From the NCBI RefSeq assembly GCF_033568475.1, contig NC_133121.1:29867374-29931373 (forward strand): 64,000 nucleotides of DNA. The letters run 5' to 3'. The stretch's first letter is position 1. Every line of letters begins with the position of its first letter. Position numbers and translations under genes: made by a program. Positions 21,982-32,600 of this stretch are shown piece after piece. Source of the stretch: Henckelia pumila. Taxonomy: Eukaryota; Streptophyta; Magnoliopsida; Lamiales; Gesneriaceae. The notes below the pieces were generated by a model that saw only the letters and a list, made by a program, of their open reading frames with translations, ran no database searches and was not told where the DNA came from.

Positions 21982-24109
21982 TGTTGGGGTTCACGTGTTT
22001 GGTTATCACTTGTCAAGCATTTAATTAATGTTTTCTAGTGATAAGCTAATTTGCCCCTAATAACAGAGAGATGTTTCACACCTCAAAGTAAGCACGATCA
22101 GCTATCAGACTTATGCGATGCAGCGGAATATCGCAAACTTTTTACAACCCTTGTGCGGGTAGACTTGCACGCACTCAAGCCTATCACCCTCTCTCACGTT
22201 TTGCCCTTGTGTTTGATTATATTTTCTGTATATAACTCACACAAAACCAAGCATGCAAGAACAATGTCAAAGACACAAGAGATTACAGGAAAAACTGCCC
22301 AACCTTGCACTAACACCATAGTTCACAATACAAGGATACAAAATGTAACGACCCACTGTATCAAGACGGGTCTTTTCAGCGTGCTTATGTCCTTACTCAC
22401 ACGCACCCTGAGAAACTTTTCAGGGGGTCACCCATCCTATAATTGCCCCAAGTCAAGCACGCTTAACTTTGGAGTTCTTATGTGATGAGCTTCCGAAAAG
22501 AAGATGCACCTTCTTGATATGAATAGTACATATGAAATTTTTTAAACCCTCCTCAACCATGTAGTCCCATACCTACACAGTCTCAGAATCCCCTCTCATT
22601 CCGGCACGGGATCGGTTCATTCATGTCTCCCTCCGCCTAGAAGCCTATCAGGAGCCGCTCATTGTCCGTGCAACCTCTTGGCACCGGCGATCACTCTCTG
22701 CCTCTTCAGCCCCGGGCGTCACATGCCCACCAGCTTCCGTTTGGTTCGTCCCCGAACCATACCGCACTAAGAGAGGTCGGCTCTGATACCATTTGTAACG
22801 ACCAACTGTATCAAGACGGGTCTTTTCAGCGTGCTTATGTCGTCACTCACACGCACCCTGAGAAACTTTCCAGGGGGTCACCCATCCTATAATTGCCCCA
22901 AGTCAAGCACGCTTAACTTTGGAGTTCTTATGTGATGAGCTTCCGAAAAGAAGATGCACCTTCTTGATATGAATAGTACATATGAAATCTTTTAAACCCT
23001 CCTCAACCATGTAGTCTCATACCTACACAGTCTCAGAATCCTCTCTCATTCCGGCACGGGATCGGTTCATTCATGTCTCCCTCCGCCTAGAAGCCTACCA
23101 GGAGCCGCTCATTGTCCGTGCAACCTCTTGGCACCGGCGATCACTCTCTGCCTCTTCAGCCCCGGGCGTCACATGCCCACCAGCTTCCGTTTGGTTCGTC
23201 CCCGAACCATACCGTACTAAGAGAGGTCGGCTCTGATACCATTTGTAACGACCCACTGTATCAAGACGGGTCTTTTCAGCGTGCTTATGTCCTCACTCAC
23301 ACGCACCCTGAGAAACTTTCCAGGGGGTCACCCATCTTATAATTGCCCCAAGTCAAGCACGCTTAACTTTGGAGTTCTTATGTGATGAGCTTCCGAAAAG
23401 AAGATGCACCTTCTTGATATGAATAGTACATATGAAATCTTTTAAGCCCTCCTCAACCATGTAGTCCCATACCTACACAGTCTCAGAATCCCCTCTCATT
23501 CCGGCACGGGATCGGTTCATTCATGTCTCCCTCCGCCTAGAAGCCTACCAGGAGCCGCTCATTGTCCGTGCAACCTCTTGGCACCGGCGATCACTCTCTG
23601 CCTTTTCAGCCCCGGGCGTCACACAAAATGTCAATGGCTTGCACACAAAAAGTCTTACAACTCGTGTATCTGCCTTGTGCAACTCATGGCAGGCATATAA
23701 CTCAAAAATGCAGCAGAAATGACAGTCAACAATCCAAGTAACTGCCTAGGACAGGTGTCACGAGTGTGTGAAGCCAAGTGCAACTGCTACATGCATGTAG
23801 CCACTTGTTTGTGCAGGCTCCAAGTGTCCAAAACTGCCTTGTAACTGCTTCACATCATCCAAAACGCCCCTTTTATCATCCAGCATCAGTCCAACTCGAA
23901 TTAAGCTTAGTCCACCCAACCAAGCTCAATGCTGCCAACACTTTTATGCACCAAACACATTCCCGCAATGTGCCAACTTATTTATATGCTTAGCCAACCC
24001 AACAATGTCTATGTTATGCACCAACATAACTAAGTGCTAGACATCAACACTTAGCATCATGACATTCCGCATTCGTGCCATGAAATCGAGCCAACTTCAA
24101 GGGTCTAAC
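21982..24109 (-). mobile_element. Probable LTR of another minus-strand element, containing the TRIM array
   Basis: The stretch begins TGTTGGGGTTC and ends GGGTCTAACA on the + strand, and next to its right end the minus strand has a purine-rich run (AGTGGGGGTGGTT), as for a 3' LTR. Near the left it has the ATGCAGCGGAA motif also seen in other Copia LTRs here. Without the TRIM insertion it is about 843 bases. Flanks GTACA and AACCA do not match as a target duplication, and no partner LTR is visible, so this remains tentative. Confidence 0.4.
22344..23623 (-). mobile_element. Tandem TRIM array: three LTRs, two internal regions
   Basis: Three near-identical 380-base LTRs (22,344-22,723; 22,794-23,173; 23,244-23,623) alternate with two 70-base internal regions. 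The LTRs begin TGTAACGACC and end GGGCGTCACA on the + strand. Each internal region has the tRNA-Met primer site TGGTATCAGAGC on the minus strand (22,780-22,791 and 23,230-23,241) and a purine-rich tract at its other end. A perfect duplication CAAAA flanks the whole array (22,339-22,343 and 23,624-23,628). So small, non-coding and with these signals, it is a terminal-repeat retrotransposon in miniature. The 76-residue ORFs found in two copies are not genes. Confidence 0.93.
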
Positions 24110-24821
24110 AAACCACCCCCACTAGAATCCTGCTTTTGAACTTGTCTTCAATAGAGCTGTTTTTGAGTACTTGGAGAAATTCATGTAAGTTCAATGTGTG
24201 CTCAATGAGCTTTATATACTTCAATGTTATTGAGTCTTTTACAATATTTATTTGATCTAAATGTCTTTGGCTCTTGAACCTGGTATATATTCTAATCTTC
24301 TAGGGATATGAGCTTCTAACTCTTTTCTACTTCAATGCTCTGATCTAATAAGTTATAACATATTGATCTTGGCCGTGCTGATCTCGTGATCTACTGAAGT
24401 TTTAAAAGATAGGTCTTTGATTCAATTAATCTAAGACTTTATAGGCTCTTGTTCTTGAGTGCTCTACCTTAATCTTTACTGATTTGCTCTTATGATCAGA
24501 TCAGTCTAGGATTTATAGTCTCTTGATCTTGAGTGATTTATTCTGATTTTCAGGAACTGATGTTTTGCTCTGCTTTTACTCACTGATACTCTATTTCTAA
24601 TTATTCTTGATTCTTGACTAATTCGTCTCTGATCTGATTATGTTGCATGAAATGGTTAGCTTTTGAGCTTTAAGTATCATTATGATCTTTCTAAATAAAT
24701 GAGAGGTTTACTTTAGATCAGAGCATAAATGTAGATTCTTTATAATATAAAGTATTTCCGTTGCAATATTATTGAGAAGAAAAGATTAAAAAAAATCACA
24801 TCTATTGTCTTTGCTTCTTGG
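24110..24821. other. No gene seen; repetitive AT-rich sequence
   Basis: No convincing ORF or RNA gene. TGATCT and CTTGA words recur often between 24,230 and 24,640, which suggests decayed retroelement leader or LTR sequence. It may be the internal region of the element whose LTR ends at 24,109. Confidence 0.4.
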
Positions 24822-25000
24822 TTCTGATACCAACTATAATGTCTCAGATTTGACGATTATCCGCATTATATTAACACGGATCTTTTCAATATGTTTATGT
24901 GAAAAACTTTCCAGTAGATTATTCATGTCATGTTGCTCCAAGTTCAAACGAATTGGACCCATTAGACCCGCTAAAAGTTATATATTTTTTATATTTTATT
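24822..25000 (-). mobile_element. Diverged TRIM-like relic
   Basis: The order of motifs copies the TRIM array: GGTTCTGATACCA, then a start resembling TGTAACGACC, then ACGGATCTTTTCAATATG against ACGGGTCTTTTCAGCGTG, AAAAACTTTCCAG, and a part with TGCTCCAAGTTCAA. Divergence is high and no ends or target duplication can be set. Confidence 0.5.
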
Positions 25001-26686
25001 AATATACAATAAAAAAAGATTTAAAAATTAATAAATCATTAAAGTTACATTCCAACTTTATATTAACTAACCATTACGCAAACACTTTGTGTGTAATATA
25101 ATCATATGAAAATTATGTATTGCGGATTAATTTTTTTTTTTTTTTTTTTTTTGATATGAAGATTATGTATTGTGGATTAAATTCTTGATAATAAATTTCC
25201 CCCTTTTATGGTCATGTTTAAGAACATATAGTATGTATCAAAGTTAAAAATATGTGAAGGGAAATTATAAGATTAGGAAAAATATTTCGCAAAAAGTAAT
25301 TACTAATAGGGTTCTTCATTTATTTATAATTGACATAAAATAAATAAACAAAACAAAAACACGCGTCGCATTTATGATAAAATACAAAGTTTTGATTAAT
25401 ATGATTTGCATTGCACTACTGCACGATGGACATTTAAAAAAATAACATGATAAAATAGTTAAGAAAGCGGGATAGTGATCATTAAATTTTGTTCTGCGGC
25501 ATTTGTGATACAATACAGAGTTTTGATTCATGAGATGAGATAAATAAAAGACAAGTTATAAGTATGATAAGAAAATGGAAGATAGAATAATAACATAATG
25601 TGATAAATTATATGATGTTTGATATGATTTTAAAATGATAGATTAATTTTGTGAATCATATTGTAATGACCAAAATGCCCTTACCTTATATTAATTAATG
25701 AATATTCTTGTAACAACTAAATAAAATAAATTAATTGCACTATATTACATAAATAAATCATAAAATGTAAAATAATAAATAAAAAAATAAATTAAAAATA
25801 TAAACTATTTAAGTTTGTTATAGACTTAAGTAATAAAAATAAAATTTTATAAATATTTAGTTTCAGATTAGATTTTCATTGTATCATTTATTTTACTGAT
25901 TGTAAAGAAAATATAATTAATGAATTCTGCATCATGTCATTCATTTTACTGATTACAAAAATGAAGAGTGGTTTTTAAAAATCAATTCGATAATAAGTAA
26001 ATTGATATTTCTTGATAAATTTATTCAAAATTTTAATAAAAACATCATTTCAACTTTCAACTATATTAATGGTTTTGAATGTTAAAAAAGAATCAAATCA
26101 ATTATAATCGGAAGAAAAATATATAAGATACCATTCTGGATTCATATGTTCGATTTCGTGGAAAAACTTGGATCATCCTTGAACTCTGGCCGGACAGAGA
26201 GGGCACAAAAAGGACATGTTAGAAGTAATAAATTATTAGGAAGAGAACTCCTTATTCAGTTAGTCCTTATAGTCCTGATACATGACATTTGTTTGAGCAT
26301 AAACTCGACAAGTGTCGAACCCATTTAATATTAAAAATCAGGTGGTTATCTTTAATAATAATAATAATTTACTGTTATTTGTGGTGGTGATAATTATTTT
26401 TATTATGCTAACTTTATATATTTTAATTATTGATTTGTTTTTAATAATTTTCTTCATTGAGATTTGCAGAGGTGTTGCGATATGTATAGTCTTTGAAGTT
26501 GAGATTAGATTAAAGCATTTAAAGTGTTCTTACCATAAATCAACCATTATACCATACAAAACATAACTTGGTAGATTGCGGGAAGGTTGTGTCGTGCGAT
26601 GAGCCAGCCTCATAAGATCTCTGTGCTTTCTCAAAAATGCATTGTAGGCCATCTTTATCATCTTCAAAACATATTTCCCCGATGTG
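25001..26686. other. AT-rich intergenic DNA and probable MED8 3' end
   Basis: No gene recognised. There is a run of about 23 T at 25,131-25,152, beside two similar copies of a short motif (GAAAATTATGTATTGCGGATTAA and GAAGATTATGTATTGTGGATTAA, given here in parts that start near 25,107 and 25,157). The 3' untranslated region of MED8 should lie in about 26,500-26,686 on the minus strand. Confidence 0.45.
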
Positions 26687-29600
26687 TTACTGCTGGTTTT
26701 GTGGTCGCTGCTGTACGCCAGATTGTTGAAGAGTTTGATTACTTTGAGGTATGTTCCCAAATGCACCCTGTGTACCGTGTTGCTGCTGGATGGACATCAT
26801 ACCACTAGCATTGCTTGCTCCCGTGTTGAACACTGAAAACAGTTCTCTAATAAGTAAAACAAATTACAGATTCAAAAAACGTGAAGAACGAAGCAAAACA
26901 TACTCTGATCACTCAGATTTTGGGGAGGAAGAGTCCGATTGTTAGCAGACATTCCTAACTGGAAGAATATGGACATCAGTACGAGAGTGAGCACCCGATA
27001 CCAAATAATGGAATGTCAGAACAACATTACACAGTTACAACGTATAACAGAAATAACGTGAAGCCTTCACCAAAGGTGAGTTTGAGCATTACCAAGCAGT
27101 TTCAGAAATCAGGTGATGGATGGTTTGCATCCAGAAACAGGAAAATAGAAGTACAAGTCAAAAATGAAGCTCCCATCATTAAAATTTAACTCGTCAGAGC
27201 TAAATTTTCAGGGGGGAAAAACAAAAGGACGAGACTCTTAGGTTGAAGAAGTGCAATGCTTATCATCCATCAACAAATTTATGTTGGATGCTCATGCTTT
27301 TGAGGCATATATGACAAATAACCATGATTCACAACTGCTAAAGAAATTGGAGTCTCACTTGAATTCTTGGAAGAATTGATTGTGAAGGCATCATAGCAGA
27401 TATGTTTGGGATCTGAAATTGTGAAAGCTAAAAGGGATGAGATAGCAGCAGCATGCACATAGTCTTTAATTCAGTAAAAGACAAGAAGAATCATCATAAT
27501 TAGTCTTAAGTACCATGATGCGTACAGAGTATCAATTTAACAATTAATAAAGACATTAAGAGCTGATAAAAAGAGGGATAAGGGCATATGTAGTACAACA
27601 AGGTAACATGCATTTGTAAAGGATCCTGCAAAAAACGGATGCAAAGATTAAATGCATAAATTCATGATTCTGGATCCGGAGGCAGCTGTAATAAAAGGGC
27701 ACCAGTGGTATTCATGAGGAAAGATATAAAAAAAGCGATAATCCAATTCTTGTACTGGAAAATTCGGTCACTTTTTAAATGCAAGCGAAGGAAGTGGTGC
27801 AGCAAAAATATAATGAACCACAAACAGGGAGAAAAATCGAAACTAATTATCAACACTTCTAGGCGACTAGAAGTGTGGATATAATTATAGCCATCCTAAA
27901 CACAATTACGTATATAACTATATCCACCCAACACTACCAAATGAAACAACTAGAAGTGTGGATATAATTATAGCCATCCCAAGCACAATTACGTATATAA
28001 CTATATCCACCCAACACTACCAAATGAAACAATCATATGTTGCCTGGACAAACCAGCCAATGGAAACTATCATGCATCAAGAGGAACAAACCTTCATGAC
28101 AAGTGGCCAATAACCTCCCTCCCTCTTAACTACAGAGCATGAGATAAAAACATAAATAGTCCCCTTTTCACCTCTCTCTTAAAGGAAGTAAATGTAAGTT
28201 CCTAGGAAAGAAGCTTCATGCATGGAATCTAATCGATATACAAAATAGCAGTCAGCAATAAAGAAAACAATCATTCATTAATGAATCAAACTGAAACCAT
28301 GTTGAATATGGTAATGATAGACAATAATAATTAATAAATATGGGGAGTTATCTACCAGATGTCTTCAAAGGATAAAGAGATCTTGAGATGAAGCAAAAGT
28401 AGGACTAGTATGATTGGGCCCATAAAGAGGAAAAAAGAACAAGAATATCAATTAGACTATACTAATAGAATGACCCTGAAGGAATTATTTTGTGTAATAA
28501 ACAGATCTTTTAATTTAAATCTTCAGAAATTGCTTATCCATATCACATGGTAGGACATAATGTAGCAGCCCGAGGCGAAGGAAATCACGAGAATAAATAT
28601 GAAAAAGGGGGCATTAAAAAAATTAAAAGGGAGCAGGCCATGGCAATCCACAGAAATGAAAATCTGAGTTCTAATAAATGAAAAAAAAATTGAGAAGAGA
28701 AAAAATAAACATCCATATTAAAAGGCTGTATATATCTGACCATCTGAGAGGTTGGTGTCGTTTGGGCAGCATTGAACAATGCACTGTTGGCAGGGCTAGA
28801 AAACTGGTTCAGTTGACGATTAAGGTGACTTCCTTGGTTTAGTTGGTTTTGGGCCATATGCATAGCAGAAGATGTCAGCTGCCTACCCTGAAGCTGCTGA
28901 GCAGCCAGTGGCTGAGAAAATTGCACATGATGCTGCCCATGCATCTGTTACGGATCAGAAAATATATTGTTTAAACAGAATGCTGACAACGGCAATGAAA
29001 AGCATAGACAGAGTTGCATCAGCCTGAAATAAATTAAGAATATATCAAATTCTTGTGCAAATACAAGGTATATGCTCTCAGGAATATTCTTATGCGCGGG
29101 TTGTTTATTCCATAGTTGTTAAGGGCGCAAGGCGCACTAAGGCGCAAAGGGTCCTGGAGCCTGAGGCGCAAGGCGCACGCCTTATCGAAGCAAGGCGCAC
29201 CATTAATTTTTCAGAAAACTATATTTATTTAATGTTATTATATGATAAAACACTATTATTGAAATAATTAAGCTAAACAAAAATATATCATATCATAAAA
29301 AATATTTATCTACTACTACTATTTTGTGGTAAAGTGCATATTTTTTAAGAATGCAGTAAAAAAATATTTCATTCTTGGCATATTTCTGCATTATTTTAGT
29401 TTTCTAATCTAGAATACTAAGATTTTATTTTTAGAATGTTGTGTGTAGTTAAGAAATCCTATTACTAGTAGACTTTTTCTTTACTTTTATTTTTCTTTTT
29501 TACCATAATAAGTGTAGGGAATTTCTCTACTAATTTGCAATCAATTTAGATTCTAGTTTAAGGCAGATTGACAATTTAGATCCTAATTTATATTTGTTAT

Positions 29601-32600
29601 CTATGATCTATCTATCTATAAATGTAATTTTCAAATATTTTGGGAATTGGAAACTCAATTAAATGTTCTTTAAATTAAAATTAAAAAAGGGAAAATATAT
29701 AACTTTCCTTAGCCCATTTATTTTATTTTAGGGTTTGATAGACTTTCCTTTTATAATGTTAAAATTAAAAATAGAAAAGAAATGTAAAAAACAGAAACAA
29801 AAACTGAGGCGCGCTGGCTTCAAAGGCGAGCCCAGGCGCGCCTTATTAAAACGCTGCGCCTGGGAATATCCCAGGCGCAGAGGGGTCGCCTGATGGCGCC
29901 TCTCGCCTGCTCGCCTTTAACAACTATGGTTTATTCCATGAAGATGCACATTTTTAAACTCATGAAAATGTCAAACCACAGACTAAATGTTGATTTGCTT
30001 CACCAGAGCATACCAAAGCTGTCAATTAATACTACATGGATTCATGGACAAGGCCAAATATCTTATTACCGACTGAAACTTCGGCTGTGTCTGGCCCTGT
30101 ATATCATGCAGCTGAGGTACATGGTTCTGTCAAAGAACGAAGTAGTACTCATATCAAATGTATCTTCTAATGAAAATTGCTGGAAACGGAGCAAATAAGG
30201 AAAATTATTTAGAAATGTAGTTGATTATGAGTTTAACAAAAATGTTGATGGGTTGAGCATTCACAAAAACAAGTACCTCTACATATTTAGAAAAAGAAAA
30301 AGAAAATCTAACCAAAGCTTGAATTAAATAAGATCATACCAAAATGATTTTGCGGTTCACTTAAGGTACGCAATTCTAAGCTTGCACTTATACTGGAAAG
30401 AAGCTTTTTTGCTTCAACATGAGACGCAGTTGATTAAAGTTCAATGTTGACAGGTTCCAACATGAAAGAAAAGAGCAGAACAACATACTCAAATCTAAAG
30501 ATTGAAGGCAATGTTGTAAATGGCGGGAGGCGGTGGCGGGGCGGTCAGTGACCACCTACCGCCTCGACCGCCCAGGCGGTGCCTAGGAGGTTGACTTTTT
30601 TTAGCAATTTTTAATTAATAGGCAATTATGTATAATCATGCAATGTAATTACAAATAGTCAAAAAAATTAGTGTTATAAATGTAATTAAATAATGTTTAT
30701 GTCTAAAGAAGCTTAATACAATATATACAATCTAGACAAAGTGCAAATAAATATATAAATGGAAACTAACAAGATAATTAAGGTGGTGGCAGATGGCGGA
30801 TGGAGGCGGTTTGAGGCAGGTGGTGGCAGATGGTGGAGGACATGTGAAACCAAAAGTAAATACAAAAGAAAGTGAGAGGTGTTTTTATTATATCTAAGGT
30901 TTTTAAAATTGATTGACTTTGACTGGTTTTTAAAATTATTTGACTTTGATAGTTGACTGGGATTTTAAAATCATTGACCGCCTCCGCCGCCTGCTTGCCT
31001 GCCTCTGCCACCAGATGTCCTCGGACCGCCTACAGAGACCGCCTTATACAAAGGCGGGGCGGTCGAGGGCCGCCTACCGCCTAGGCGGCCGCCATTTAGA
31101 ACACTGATTGAAGGAAATCTGCAAGTCTCTGTAACAGAGTCAAAAAGCATACCTGCCCCAGGCCAGGCATGGAGGACTGTCTTAACTGCTGTTGGGCTAG
31201 CAGTTGCTGCTGATGCGGAGGTAACTGCATTATTTTCTGCCTCTGCTGGTGCTGTTGTTGAAGTTGCTGCTGCTGTGACTGTTGCTGCGGAGATGGTGTG
31301 TTCATGATGTTTCCACCAGATCTTGGTGAATTAGCATATTGCAAAGGAGAAGCAGACGTATTATCAAAGGTGGCACTCCCAGCAGCACCAGAAGGCGAAG
31401 CAGCAGCTCTTCCAATAAGTTGTGGTCCAGTAGCCTACTCTTAATTCCATTGGTCAAACAATGAAAAAGGATACACCATAAAAGTTATCTAATCTTCTAG
31501 CCGGAGAATTTTTGGAAAACGTAGTTGGAATATAGATCATTGAGAATGGTAAAAGTAATAACTAAATCAACAGAGATGAACTCCCTGATCAAATGAAAAA
31601 TAATGTAAAAGTAATAACTAAATCAACAGACATGAACTCCCTGACCAAATGAAAAATAACAGTAATTAGGCATCAGAAGTAATTAAGCATCAGACTGAGA
31701 CGCAATCTGCTTCTTTTCTCCTTGGCAAGAAGGGAATAAAAATTACAGAGACAGCAGTTACGTAAGAAAGGCTTGCAAACCAAAATAACTATTAACGAGG
31801 TGGTAAAACATGTAAAATAAAGAATGAAGACACGAAAACAATATGAATACATAATGAGATTCTTGACTGTGTGAACACATCAGAATGAAGGAGTGAGATT
31901 ATTAGATGTTTGAAAATTTGTGGAAAAATGAAAGGTCAACCTGCAACAGAGAACCTTGGCTGTTATTATTGGTGGTAGACAAAAGTGGAGGTGTGTTCTT
32001 CTGGTACATTCCTAAAAGTTCAAAAACATGTTGTCAAATGCTAAAACTAAGGTATCACGTGGAGAAGGATAACGAGAAAATTTAAAAGAAAAATGCACAA
32101 ACCAGATGAATCTGCGAAGGACTGAGTACCATCATTGGCAGTGAGTATATCTACCAAATGCATTGGAAGTGAGGATGTTACTTGCCTTTGGTCTCCAAGT
32201 ATTCTCAGTCCTGCATATAAATCGTTACACAAAATTTTATGACGGGAGTGGATCTAAACTAAAACACGATATATTGAATATGGCGCTAAGTACATCACAA
32301 ATAACAAAGCCCAATATAGGGGCTAATGATGAACCACGCCTGAGCAGATTTTTCTTTATTACATGATGGTATGCTCAGGAACTAAGTTGGTCAATCCCTT
32401 AAGTCTGCATAACCATCATTGACAAAGTGAAACTAAAGGAAAATAAGCACGTTAAAGGAACAAGGAAGCTTCAAGAGCAGATTAATTTTATATATATATA
32501 TATATATAGAGTTTTGATATGCTGCCCACCTCCGGTGCCCACATCCATGCCCACCTATGAGGTGGCACTCATCCATTGGATGAACCATTTGTATATGATT

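Noticed and set aside
22662..23342. Two almost identical 76-codon ORFs
   Set aside because: They lie at the same place in two TRIM units, span LTR, primer site and next LTR, and show no domain.
29893..30198. 101-codon ORF in MED8 intron 7
   Set aside because: It begins in the end of a hAT element and continues into intron sequence; no domain, alternative start codon.
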